DNA of 64,000 nucleotides, taken from the NCBI RefSeq assembly GCF_044761985.1, contig NZ_JBIWDK010000009.1:62001-126000 (forward strand), read 5' to 3'. Below, in pieces: positions 1-7,507 of this stretch. The DNA comes from Peribacillus sp044761985 (GTDB lineage Bacteria > Bacillota > Bacilli > Bacillales > DSM-1321). How positions within the stretch are numbered: the first letter of the stretch is position 1; every line of letters starts with the position of its first letter. The notes beneath the pieces are model-generated. The model was not told where the DNA came from. It searched no databases and worked only from the letters and a program-made list of their open reading frames with translations. A program made the position numbers and the translations under genes.

Positions 1-18
1 ACTCGTTTTCATAGACAT
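1..18 (-). CDS. lutB: LutB, lactate utilisation iron-sulfur protein (first codons only)
   Basis: Only the first six codons (MSMKTS) lie in the window; the gene runs off the left edge on the minus strand. A strong ribosome binding site (GAGGAGG, about 23-29) sits at proper distance before the ATG at 18-16, and the start lies 22 bases after the lutA stop. The lutABC order of Bacillus and the MxMK-type N-terminus make LutB the likely product. The assignment is inferred from position, not from sequence similarity. Confidence 0.65.
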
Positions 19-39
19 CGTTTTGCCTCCTCGGTTTCT

Positions 40-756
40 TTAAATGCTATTTAATACTTCCGCAATATGTAAAACCTTGATGGGTTGCCCTTTACGTTGG
101 ATACGGCCCCCGATATTCATTAAGCAACCAGCGTCTCCGCCGATAAGAAAGTCGGCTCCGGTATCTTCCACATTACAAGCCTTTTCCTCTACCATTTGTC
201 CGGAAATGTCTCCCATCTTGACTGAAAAGGTCCCCCCAAAGCCACAACAGTTTTGGGCGTCCGGAAGCGGTGTCATTTCCAGTCCCTTAACATGGCTCAA
301 TAAAATGGCAGGAGCTTCTTTCACTTTGAGCAATCGAGTCATATGGCAGGATGTATGATAGGTCGCTTTACCTTCAAGCTTAGCACCGACATCCGTCACC
401 TTTAGTACATCCACGATGAATTGAGTCAGTTCATATGTTTTTTCTGCCAATGCAACAGCTTTCTTTTCCCAAACCGGATCTCCTTTAAAAAGAACCGGGT
501 ACTCTTTGAACATAGCTGCACAGGAACCAGAAGGGGTGACAATATATTGTGCATCCTCAAATGTATGGATCATCTTTTTCATTGCTTCTTTTGAATCCTT
601 TGTATAGCCGCTATTATAAGCCGGTTGTCCACAGCAAATCTGTGATTCCGGAAAGTCAATTTCACACCCAAGCCGCTCGAGCAGTTCCACCGTCGCTTTT
701 CCGACATTGGATTGAAATAAATCCACTAAACATGTGGCGAATAAAGTCACTTTCAT
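40..756 (-). CDS. lutA: LutA, L-lactate utilisation (Fe-S) protein A
   Basis: The 238-residue product is an iron-sulfur oxidoreductase subunit of the LutABC complex, which oxidises L-lactate to pyruvate in the cytoplasm. It carries two cysteine-rich CCG domains typical of the glycolate oxidase iron-sulfur/heterodisulfide reductase family: ICCGQP near residue 40, and NCCGFGGTF near residue 170 with a conserved SCHMTR upstream. Length matches B. subtilis LutA. The ATG at 756 follows a good AAGGAGG site. It is first in the minus-strand lut operon, with lutB directly downstream, and a LutR operator lies about 35 bases upstream. Confidence 0.93.
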   Translation of the reverse strand: MKVTLFATCLVDLFQSNVGKATVELLERLGCEIDFPESQICCGQPAYNSGYTKDSKEAMKKMIHTFEDAQYIVTPSGSCAAMFKEYPVLFKGDPVWEKKAVALAEKTYELTQFIVDVLKVTDVGAKLEGKATYHTSCHMTRLLKVKEAPAILLSHVKGLEMTPLPDAQNCCGFGGTFSVKMGDISGQMVEEKACNVEDTGADFLIGGDAGCLMNIGGRIQRKGQPIKVLHIAEVLNSI

Positions 757-788
757 AATTTTTCCTCCTTTTTCAAATGAGTGAACAG

Positions 789-801
789 GTCATCTGATGA
801 C
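789..801. promoter_or_regulatory. LutR operator upstream of lutA
   Basis: GTCATCTGATGAC is a perfect 6-bp inverted repeat around one base. It contains TCATC-N-GATGA, the reported B. subtilis LutR recognition sequence. It sits 33 bases before the lutA start, where a repressor would block transcription. I could not assign convincing -35/-10 boxes here. Confidence 0.85.
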
Positions 802-923
802 TAAAACAGAAAAAGGAAATGGTTGAATAACTTGCCATTTTCCCTAGAAACATGGAATCTTTTTCAGAATAATATATCAAATTCTGTATAATTTGTATAG
901 TTCATTTTTAGTAATCGTGCGTA

Positions 924-1655
924 TTATTGATTTTTCACACTGGTTTGGAGGATGAATTTATCAAAAGATTCCTCGACATTTTGCAAATGGAAAAGCATGG
1001 CATGGCGGGCGCCGGCTTCGTCCTTGTCGACGATTGCTTGGTAAATTTGGGTATGTTGCTGATAAAGCCGTTTAAGGGACATTTCTTCAGAATAGAGAGC
1101 AAGACGTCGAATGTCACGCATCTTTTCGGTCATCATCACTGACACCTGGCTCATCAATGTAATGAGCAACTCATTTTTAGAAGCGTTCGCAATGGTCACG
1201 TGAAAGCCTATATCAGCTCTATCACTCAATGCTTCATCGTCGGCTACCTTTAGCATTTCCGCAAGCTTCGTCTCCATTTCGGCAATGTCCTCAGCGGTCC
1301 GCTTTTTCGCGGCTAACTCGGCAGTTCCAGATTCAAGTATTTTTCGGACTTCCAGTAAATCTTTAATATTTTCTTTATCCATCAACAGAGCTGTAGTCAA
1401 TGGGTAGTTCATGATGCTAGGGTCGAAAGTTTTCACGAATGTTCCTTCGCCCTGCTTAATTTCAATGAGCCCCATCGAGCTAAGGGCACTTAATGCTTCA
1501 CGAATTGCCGGGCGGCCGACCTGGAAATTTTCCGCAAGCTGTTGAATGGAATCTAATTTATCGCCCGGTTTCAAAGTACCGGAACGAATCATTTCATACA
1601 GTTCATCACTGACTTCTTCATAAATTTTCTTTGGTTTGATTTTTTTGTAGGTCAA
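924..1655 (-). CDS. lutR: LutR, GntR/FadR-family lactate-responsive repressor
   Basis: The 243-residue protein is a GntR-family regulator. Residues about 8-75 form the winged helix-turn-helix (IKPKKIYEEV, then RPAIREALSALSSMGLIE and KQGEGTF). Residues about 95-225 form a FadR-type all-helical FCD ligand domain with the metal-binding-type residues D...FH...N and H near the end. The opening IKPKKIYEEV is very like B. subtilis LutR, which represses lutABC and lutP and is relieved by L-lactate. It lies between lutA (same strand) and the divergent lutP, and both neighbours have the same operator. A LutR-like FadR paralogue is less likely given this context. Confidence 0.9.
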   Translation of the reverse strand: MTYKKIKPKKIYEEVSDELYEMIRSGTLKPGDKLDSIQQLAENFQVGRPAIREALSALSSMGLIEIKQGEGTFVKTFDPSIMNYPLTTALLMDKENIKDLLEVRKILESGTAELAAKKRTAEDIAEMETKLAEMLKVADDEALSDRADIGFHVTIANASKNELLITLMSQVSVMMTEKMRDIRRLALYSEEMSLKRLYQQHTQIYQAIVDKDEAGARHAMLFHLQNVEESFDKFILQTSVKNQ

Positions 1656-1807
1656 GTAGGAACACCCCGATTTTCTTTGCTTTTTCTAGTTATCTTTATT
1701 ATATAACACATTGTTGGTTTCTCATCTGTCGATAAGGAAATATGATCAAAAAATAAAAAAACCTTGATTTTCCATTTCTAATCATTTACCTTAAATAAAT
1801 AATCATC

Positions 1808-1824
1808 AAGTCATCTGATGACTT
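1808..1824. promoter_or_regulatory. LutR operator upstream of lutP
   Basis: AAGTCATCTGATGACTT is a perfect 8-bp inverted repeat around a single T. Its core is identical to the site at 789-801 and to the published TCATC-N-GATGA motif. It lies about 95 bases before the lutP start, in the divergent lutR-lutP intergenic region. Confidence 0.87.
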
Positions 1825-1849
1825 CCAGCAATATGAAGAAATATAAATG

Positions 1850-1863
1850 TGAAAGGGTTTTCA
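1850..1863 (+). promoter_or_regulatory. Candidate CcpA cre site before lutP
   Basis: TGAAAGGGTTTTCA matches the 14-base cre consensus TGWAARCGYTWNCW at 13 positions; the central C is G. It lies between the LutR operator and the lutP start, a position where CcpA could act as a roadblock. Functional use is inferred. Confidence 0.45.
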
Positions 1864-1916
1864 CTGAATATAAATATCTGAAAGTTTGAAAAATATAGTG
1901 AATGGAGTCGAAACGA

Positions 1917-3608
1917 ATGACATGGACACAGAACTTTACACCGATTCTTGATAATCTGGTACTATCATCTCTAGTAGCGCTTATACCCATTTTGTACTTT
2001 TTCTGGGCTCTTACCATCAAACGGATGAAAGGATACCTAGCGGGTTTGACAACCTTGCTTGTTGCTTTTGTAACTGCCGTTTTCGCGTATGGGATGCCGG
2101 CAGGAAAAGTCGTGATGTCTGCTTCTCAAGGGGCCGTTTACGGACTGTTGCCTATCGGATGGATCATCATCACATCCGTATTCTTGTACAAGATGACTGT
2201 GAAAAGTGGGCAATTTGACATTATCCGATCTTCTGTCCTGTCCTTGACGGAAGATCGCCGCCTTCAAGCCTTATTGGTGGCATTCTCATTCGGGGCCTTT
2301 TTAGAAGGGGCGGCTGGATTTGGTGCACCAGTGGCCATTTCTGCAGCTCTTCTGGTGGGACTTGGATTTAATCCGCTTTATGCAGCGGGAATCTGTTTAA
2401 TCGCCAATACGGCACCTGTTGCATTCGGTGCGGTCGGGATTCCGATTATTGCGATGGAAGGACCTACTGGTATTGCGGCTATGGAAATATCCAAAATGGT
2501 CGGTCGCCAGTTACCTTTCTTGTCGGCTTTCATCCCACTATATCTCATCATGATCATGTCTGGATGGAAACGGACGATTGAAGTGTTGCCGGCTGTCATC
2601 GTTTCCGGTCTATCTTTTGCCATTACCCAATATGTAAGTTCGAATTTCCTTGGACCTGAATTACCGGATATTCTTTCTGCATTAGTATCATTATTTGCCT
2701 TAGCCATCTTCCTGAAATTCTGGAAGCCAAAAACGATTTTTCGATTCAAGTCGGAAGAAACGGCAGCAGCTGTTGAAGAATTCGCTTCTGAACAAGAAAC
2801 AGAGAAAAAGTATACGAAATGGCAGATATTCCATGCGTGGTCCCCATTCCTTCTGTTGACGGGTTTCATTTCCATTTGGGGATTGAATCCAATAAAGCCG
2901 GCATTATCCGGTCATTATGAGGGAACGAATGCCATTTTAAAAGGAATCAATGAAATTGGTAAACTATTAACTTTCCAAATTGAAGTGCCTGGTTTGCATA
3001 ATGAAATTATTGGTAGCAATGGCCTGCCCATTGCAGCTTTTTATAAAATCGAACTGCTCGGTACAGCAGGAACGGCCATTTTACTGGCGGCCATTGTGAC
3101 AAAGTTCATCGTACATATGTCTTCAAAAGTATTCTTGGATACATTTGTGGAAGCCATGAAAGAATTAGCCAAGCCAATCTTGATGATCTCCTCTGTCGTT
3201 GCTTTCGCTTATGTGACGAATTCTTCGGGGATGTCGACGACCTTGGGAATGACACTTGCAAAGACCGGAGACTTCTTCCCGTTTTTCGCACCGGTCCTTG
3301 GCTGGTTAGGTGTGTTCATTACAGGTTCGGATACATCTGCCAATCTATTATTTGGCGGTCTGCAAAAAGTTACCGCTTTAAAGATTGGAATGGAGCCGGT
3401 ATTGGCGCTCGCGGCGAATTCCTCCGGGGGTGTAACCGGAAAGATGATTTCCCCTCAGTCGATTGCCATCGCTTGTGCGGCTGTCGGACTGGCTGGTAGG
3501 GAGTCCGAATTATTGAGATTCACCCTCAAGCATAGTTTGTTCTTATTGCTTCTTGTATGTATTATCACGTTCTTGCAAAATGGCATCCTTTCTTGGATGA
3601 TTCCATAA
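1917..3608 (+). CDS. lutP: LutP, L-lactate permease (LctP family)
   Basis: This polytopic inner-membrane lactate:proton symporter has 563 residues and roughly 12-14 hydrophobic segments. Family signatures are visible: GAFLEGAAGFGAPVAISAAL near residue 125, NTAPVAFGAVGIPI near 170, and TGSDTSANLLFGGLQ and NSSGGVTGKMISPQS near the C-terminus. A central hydrophilic loop (about 280-305) carries an EETAAAVEEF stretch. An in-frame ATG exists 15 bases upstream, but GGAG at 1904-1907 is properly spaced only for the ATG at 1917, giving MTWTQNF as in the family. It is monocistronic, divergent from lutR, and ends at a strong terminator. Confidence 0.93.
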   Translation: MTWTQNFTPILDNLVLSSLVALIPILYFFWALTIKRMKGYLAGLTTLLVAFVTAVFAYGMPAGKVVMSASQGAVYGLLPIGWIIITSVFLYKMTVKSGQFDIIRSSVLSLTEDRRLQALLVAFSFGAFLEGAAGFGAPVAISAALLVGLGFNPLYAAGICLIANTAPVAFGAVGIPIIAMEGPTGIAAMEISKMVGRQLPFLSAFIPLYLIMIMSGWKRTIEVLPAVIVSGLSFAITQYVSSNFLGPELPDILSALVSLFALAIFLKFWKPKTIFRFKSEETAAAVEEFASEQETEKKYTKWQIFHAWSPFLLLTGFISIWGLNPIKPALSGHYEGTNAILKGINEIGKLLTFQIEVPGLHNEIIGSNGLPIAAFYKIELLGTAGTAILLAAIVTKFIVHMSSKVFLDTFVEAMKELAKPILMISSVVAFAYVTNSSGMSTTLGMTLAKTGDFFPFFAPVLGWLGVFITGSDTSANLLFGGLQKVTALKIGMEPVLALAANSSGGVTGKMISPQSIAIACAAVGLAGRESELLRFTLKHSLFLLLLVCIITFLQNGILSWMIP

Positions 3609-3617
3609 TGAGAGTAA

Positions 3618-3667
3618 AACCCCCTCCTGCTTTAAGGATAACCTTAAACAGGAGGGGGGTTTTTTTG
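3618..3667 (+). terminator. Intrinsic terminator of lutP
   Basis: A long stem (AACCCCCTCCTG paired with CAGGAGGGGGGTT, with an inner TTAAGG/CCTTAA extension) is followed by a run of T. It begins about 10 bases after the lutP stop. Confidence 0.92.
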
Positions 3668-3904
3668 TTTCTAAAATTCTAGTTGGGGAGATTTGGAGAC
3701 ACTTCTTTAGTAGGTAGGACGCCTATATATAGAAGAAAGCGAATCTATTGAGTTTATGAAAACTAGTAAAATGGGGGTATTGATTCTAAACATTACATTT
3801 ATATAATGCTTGCATCCCTAGTCCAGATGGGGTCTGGAGGGAAAAGGCATTCGTTTTTGAGAACGTAATGTAATGTTATAACACAAATGTAATATGGCTT
3901 ATTC

Positions 3905-3929
3905 GTTTAGTTCGCATACTAACGGGTAC
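3905..3929 (+). promoter_or_regulatory. Sigma-B-type promoter of the YsnF/YflT-domain gene
   Basis: GTTTAG, 13 bases, GGGTAC closely matches the sigma-B consensus GTTTWA-N12-15-GGGWAW. It ends 55 bases before the start codon at 3985. The rest of the 376-base gap (3668-3904) holds no ORF or RNA that I recognise. Confidence 0.7.
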
Positions 3930-3984
3930 ATTCTAAATATACCAACTACCAAATACATCGATAAAATACGAGGAGGAATTTAAT

Positions 3985-5064
3985 ATGAATAAGACAGTTT
4001 ATGGAGTATATGAATCTAATGCAGAAGTGATCCAAGCAATCAATGCACTTAAAGCGAAAGGCTATGAAGGGGAAGATATAACGGTTGTAGCAGACAAAGA
4101 AGAAACACTGGACTTTACGAATCAACAAAGGGAAACGGATGTCCATACCATTACGAATGCATCACATGATGATAGCTTTATGGACAAGGTGGCACGCTTC
4201 TTCATGCCAGATGAGCATGCGAACCTTTCAACGAAACTAGCGGATGCAGGGCTTTCTAATAGTGAAGCAGCTGAATACGTGTATGATGTAGAACGAGGAA
4301 AAGTGTTGGTTTTAGTTGAAGAAGGCAAAGGTCATCTAACTGTACCAAGAGATTCATTCAAGGCTGGAACAGAAGGAAGCACCCGTCCGGTTGGAAAGAC
4401 GTTGGATAGCAACTCGGAAAACCCACGTTTCAACGGAACTGAACAGAATGGTTTGTTGAACGATAAGGATACTTCTGTCATGAATGGCCGTGGTCGTGGA
4501 ACGACAGAAGATGAAAAAACGATTCGACTACGTGAAGAACAGTTGAATATTGATAAAGAAAGAGTTCAGGCAGGCGAAGTCGTCATCGATAAAGAAGTGA
4601 AGGAACAGCAAAAAACCATTAATGTTCCGGTTGAGCACGAAGAAGTAACGATTGAACGTCGGCCTGTTACAGGTAGAGAAAGCGGATTGGAAGCAGGAAG
4701 CATTAAAGATGGGGAAACTGTAAGAATTCCAGTTGTTGAGGAAAAATTGGAAGTGACCAAAAAACCGGTGGTCACTGATGAAATTGTCATCAAGAAACAA
4801 GTGGTACAAGATACTGAACAAGTTCAGGATACTCTTAAAAAAGAAGATATCCAGCTTGATAGTAGTGATTCATCCATCGTACGTGAAAAAAATCTAGGTG
4901 AAACGACCAAGAGAGATGCTTTAAATAAAACGGATTCAGTGAAGAATCGCGATTCTCTCAATACCGGAAGAGTCAATACTGGGGTCAATACCGGAGTAGG
5001 GCATGACCCATTAGAAGAAAAGAGAAATGTGAAAACCCTTGAAGAACAACAAAAACTTCGTTAA
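3985..5064 (+). CDS. General stress protein: YflT-type N-terminus plus YsnF/AvaK (DUF2382) domain
   Basis: This 359-residue hydrophilic protein has no signal peptide or membrane segment. Residues about 4-105 form a heat-induced stress protein YflT (GSP17M-type) domain, opening KTVYGVYESNAEVIQAINAL. Residues about 178-290 form a DUF2382 (YsnF/AvaK) domain with repeated E-x-V-x-V-x-(R/K)-x-P strands such as VPVEHEEVTIERRPV and IPVVEEKLEVTKKP. The tail is rich in N, T, R and V, with the short repeat RVNTGVNTGV. The ATG follows GAGGAGG. Such proteins are general stress proteins of unknown biochemical role, often under sigma-B in Bacillus; a sigma-B-like promoter lies upstream. It is paralogous to the next gene at the N-terminus. 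Confidence 0.85.
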   Translation: MNKTVYGVYESNAEVIQAINALKAKGYEGEDITVVADKEETLDFTNQQRETDVHTITNASHDDSFMDKVARFFMPDEHANLSTKLADAGLSNSEAAEYVYDVERGKVLVLVEEGKGHLTVPRDSFKAGTEGSTRPVGKTLDSNSENPRFNGTEQNGLLNDKDTSVMNGRGRGTTEDEKTIRLREEQLNIDKERVQAGEVVIDKEVKEQQKTINVPVEHEEVTIERRPVTGRESGLEAGSIKDGETVRIPVVEEKLEVTKKPVVTDEIVIKKQVVQDTEQVQDTLKKEDIQLDSSDSSIVREKNLGETTKRDALNKTDSVKNRDSLNTGRVNTGVNTGVGHDPLEEKRNVKTLEEQQKLR

Positions 5065-5080
5065 GGGATTAATAGAGAAT

Positions 5081-5115
5081 GACCTGCCGTTTACGAGACG
5101 GCAGGTCTTTTTTTT
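5081..5115 (+). terminator. Intrinsic terminator after the DUF2382 stress protein
   Basis: GACCTGCCGT pairs perfectly with ACGGCAGGTC around a 7-base loop and is followed by eight T. It separates this gene from its downstream paralogue. Confidence 0.93.
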
Positions 5116-5169
5116 AGGTGCATGACGAGTGGAATTAAATCCTTATCGACTGGCCAGAGCCTGATTTTT

Positions 5170-5194
5170 GTTTAATTTTGGGTGGTAAGGGTAT
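5170..5194 (+). promoter_or_regulatory. Sigma-B-type promoter of the second YflT-domain gene
   Basis: GTTTAA, 13 bases, GGGTAT is an exact match to the core sigma-B consensus with the usual spacing. It lies 41 bases before the start codon at 5236. Confidence 0.82.
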
Positions 5195-5235
5195 AACAAG
5201 ATTAAATAGTAATGCTACAAAAGGAGGAATAATTC

Positions 5236-6039
5236 ATGGGAAAAACATTGCATGGTGTTTATGATTCTAGTTCCGAAGCAAACAAGGAAATCCAGGCGCT
5301 TCATTTAAAAGGATGGGATAGTGAGAAAATCACCGTAATCGCGAATAAAAAAGAAGATGTGGCTTTTGTGAACAATAGCCAGAATGAGGACGTCGATATT
5401 ATCACGAACCAGGATGATGATTCATTCGTAGAAAAAGTGAAACACTTCTTCTTGAATGAAGGATCCGGTGATATCAGAAATCGTTTAGGGAATCTGGGTT
5501 TAGCCGATAGTGAAGCCACGGCTTATATAAATGAAGTTGAAGCCGGGAAGTTCTTGATTCTTCTTGACGACGAGACCCCAATAGAGACCGAAGATCATAT
5601 TACCTCCCAAGAGAATAACCCACTTAAAACCGGTATCGTGAATAATCCGGATCCGAATCTTTTCCCGGAAACGACGGCGAATGCCTATCAAGCAAGTGAA
5701 GTAGAGGCACAGCCAGGTAAAGGTGAAGAACTTCATGGGAATTCAACCAACATCTATGATAATCAAGAGATGGGATCGAAACGTGCACAAGAGAAAGAGA
5801 TGAAGTCGAATTCCACGGAGCAGTATAAGAAACCAAGACCAGAGGATTATGAGGGAACGATAGCGAGCGATCCCCATGTGGATCCCTTTTCCGCTGACAC
5901 CAAACATTCACTGGATGTAGGAGACGCACTGAATCGGACCACGGCTCCCGGGGACGGAAAGGTGCCACAAGATAGCGATGAGAACCCTGACTTAACGGAC
6001 CCATACATCAAAAATCGCATTAATACGGATCACTTATGA
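5236..6039 (+). CDS. YflT-domain general stress protein
   Basis: The 267-residue acidic, soluble protein has residues about 3-108 as a YflT (GSP17M-type) domain, opening KTLHGVYDSSSEANKEIQAL. Its N-terminus aligns along its whole length with that of the upstream gene, including the D-E-D-V-(D/H)-I-I/T-T-N block and the SEA-A-Y segment. The remainder (about 110-267) is polar, low in hydrophobic residues and probably disordered, and lacks the DUF2382 domain of its paralogue. AAGGAGG precedes the ATG. It is a single gene between two terminators with its own sigma-B-like promoter. A role in general stress is inferred from family and promoter; no molecular activity is known to me. Confidence 0.8.
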   Translation: MGKTLHGVYDSSSEANKEIQALHLKGWDSEKITVIANKKEDVAFVNNSQNEDVDIITNQDDDSFVEKVKHFFLNEGSGDIRNRLGNLGLADSEATAYINEVEAGKFLILLDDETPIETEDHITSQENNPLKTGIVNNPDPNLFPETTANAYQASEVEAQPGKGEELHGNSTNIYDNQEMGSKRAQEKEMKSNSTEQYKKPRPEDYEGTIASDPHVDPFSADTKHSLDVGDALNRTTAPGDGKVPQDSDENPDLTDPYIKNRINTDHL

Positions 6040-6043
6040 GCCG

Positions 6044-6078
6044 AAAAAATAACAGCCGTGGATGGCTGTTATTTTTTT
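6044..6078. terminator. Bidirectional terminator shared by the stress gene and sspI
   Basis: AACAGCC and GGCTGTT pair around a 6-base loop, with A and T runs on opposite flanks, so it can terminate in both directions. Its right arm overlaps the last codons of sspI on the minus strand. Confidence 0.88.
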
Positions 6079-6278
6079 AATCCAGATTCAAGAGCCGTAA
6101 TCATTTCCTGCTTTTCCTGTTCGGATGAATTTTCCCAGATGACCTCGAATAATACGCCAAGACCTGGTAGCATTTTTTCCTCACCATTTTGAATCGCATC
6201 GACTATCGTATCCTCTAGCTGTTCTTGCGTATTTCCGGATACATTCTGAATAATGGCATTGCGTAAATTTAAATTCAT
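6069..6278 (-). CDS. sspI: SspI, small acid-soluble spore protein I
   Basis: This 69-residue product matches SspI throughout, opening MNLNLRNAIIQNVSGNT and containing MLPGLGVLFEVIWENS. SspI is a minor spore-core protein made in the forespore. The position just before ysgA-pheST, divergently oriented, is the B. subtilis arrangement. AGGAGG precedes the ATG. In Bacillus such genes are read by sigma-G; I did not find a sigma-G promoter convincing enough to list. Confidence 0.95.
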   Translation of the reverse strand: MNLNLRNAIIQNVSGNTQEQLEDTIVDAIQNGEEKMLPGLGVLFEVIWENSSEQEKQEMITALESGLKK

Positions 6279-6335
6279 GATTTTTCCTCCTCTAACACAT
6301 AATGACTCACATAACTAGCATTTCACAAACAGGCA

Positions 6336-6364
6336 TTCAATATGTATACGAATTACGTTATAAT
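6336..6364 (+). promoter_or_regulatory. Sigma-A-type promoter of ysgA
   Basis: TTCAAT, 17 bases, TATAAT ends 38 bases before the start of the methyltransferase gene. The -10 box is perfect and the -35 box matches at three positions. Confidence 0.65.
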
Positions 6365-6401
6365 AGGATAATTAGCGTGAAATATTAAAGGAGCGTTTAC
6401 C

Positions 6402-7160
6402 TTGAAATATATTGAGTCTGTAAAAAACCCTCAGGTGAAGCAGTGGAAAAAATTATTGACCAAAAAAGAACGGGATAAAACCGGTACGTATTTAGTAGAA
6501 GGTTTTCATCTTGTTGAAGAAGCATTGAAGGCAGAAATCGTCATGGAAGTAATCGTAAATGAAGAAACAGAAATGCCGGCCCATTTTTCGCTTGAAGGCA
6601 CGGATGTCATCTATGTGAAAACTGATATCATGAAGGCGATTTGCGATACGGAGAGCCCACAAGGAATAGCCGCTGTCTGTGAACAGAAAACCATGAGCAT
6701 GTCTTCCATCAATCCGTACAAACTACTGTTGATCGATGCGGTGCAAGATCCAGGCAATATCGGCACGATGATCCGGACAGCTGATGCAGCCGGAATCGAT
6801 GCTGTCATTCTAGGAGAAGGGTGTGCCGATTTGTATAATCCGAAAGTGGTCCGTTCCACGCAGGGAAGCCTGTTTCATATGCCGGTGGTTAAAGGGAATC
6901 TTTCCGAGATCATTGATGAACTGAAGCAACAAGGCATGCCGGTTTATGGCACGGCCTTAGAAGGTGGCTCGCCCTTTGAAGAGGTGGAAAGGTCTTCGCG
7001 ATTTGCACTGCTCGTCGGTAATGAAGGCCAAGGAGTTTCCAAGGAATTATTGGCGAAAACGACGAAAAACCTTTATATTCCGATTTACGGGAAAAGTGAA
7101 TCACTGAATGTCGGGATCGCGGCCGGTATTTTAATGTACTATTTAAGAAAATCAATTTGA
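6402..7160 (+). CDS. ysgA: YsgA, SpoU/TrmH-family RNA 2'-O-methyltransferase
   Basis: The 252-residue protein is a SAM-dependent RNA 2'-O-ribose methyltransferase of the SpoU family. An N-terminal substrate-binding domain (about 1-95, opening IESVKNPQVKQWKKLLTKKE) precedes a SPOUT knot domain. Its signatures are visible: DAVQDPGNIGTMIRTADAAG (motif 1), LLVGNEGQGVS (motif 2) and IPIYGKSESLNVGIAAGILM (motif 3). The start is a TTG at 6402 preceded by AAAGGAG. The exact RNA target is not evident. It lies between sspI and pheST as in B. subtilis. Its stop codon overlaps the -35 region of the pheS T-box promoter. Confidence 0.9.
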   Translation: MKYIESVKNPQVKQWKKLLTKKERDKTGTYLVEGFHLVEEALKAEIVMEVIVNEETEMPAHFSLEGTDVIYVKTDIMKAICDTESPQGIAAVCEQKTMSMSSINPYKLLLIDAVQDPGNIGTMIRTADAAGIDAVILGEGCADLYNPKVVRSTQGSLFHMPVVKGNLSEIIDELKQQGMPVYGTALEGGSPFEEVERSSRFALLVGNEGQGVSKELLAKTTKNLYIPIYGKSESLNVGIAAGILMYYLRKSI

Positions 7161-7185
7161 AACGGCCGTTCATTTATAATATAAT
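7157..7185 (+). promoter_or_regulatory. Sigma-A promoter of the pheST T-box transcript
   Basis: TTGAAA, 17 bases, TATAAT, with five of six -35 matches and a perfect -10. The -35 box overlaps the ysgA stop codon. Confidence 0.82.
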
Positions 7186-7191
7186 GAAACA

Positions 7192-7470
7192 GAATTTTAT
7201 AATGAAAACAACAATGACAAAGAGTAGTAACTTAAGACATCCATAACCAGGGAAAAAATGCCGTGACTGAAAGCATTTTTATGGCACTGCTTAAGGGAAT
7301 TCACCTTTCGAGTTGGCATTGGGAAGACAGAGTGTCTGAAAAATGTTCCGGTGAAGAGCCGTTATTTTTTATGAGTGAGTGCTTCATGCTTTTTAGCAGA
7401 TAGCACTAATAAGGGTGGTACCGCGATACATAAACCTCGTCCCTTTCTGGGAGTGGGGTTTTTTTGTGTT
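7192..7470 (+). promoter_or_regulatory. T-box leader controlling pheST (tRNA-Phe)
   Basis: The leader has the hallmark T-box AAGGGTGGTACCGCG (7411-7425), followed by a terminator formed by AACCTCGTCCC and GGGAGTGGGGTT with a T run to about 7467. In stem I, GGGAA-TTC-ACC places the Phe codon TTC (7300-7302) as the specifier, in the same GAA-specifier-ACC context as the Leu leader at 49.25 kb. The flanking CTTAAG copies (about 7231 and 7290) can pair. Uncharged tRNA-Phe binding should disrupt the terminator and allow pheST transcription. Confidence 0.93.
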
Positions 7471-7507
7471 CATTTTTACAAAAGGAAAACTAAAGGAGGA
7501 AGACATG

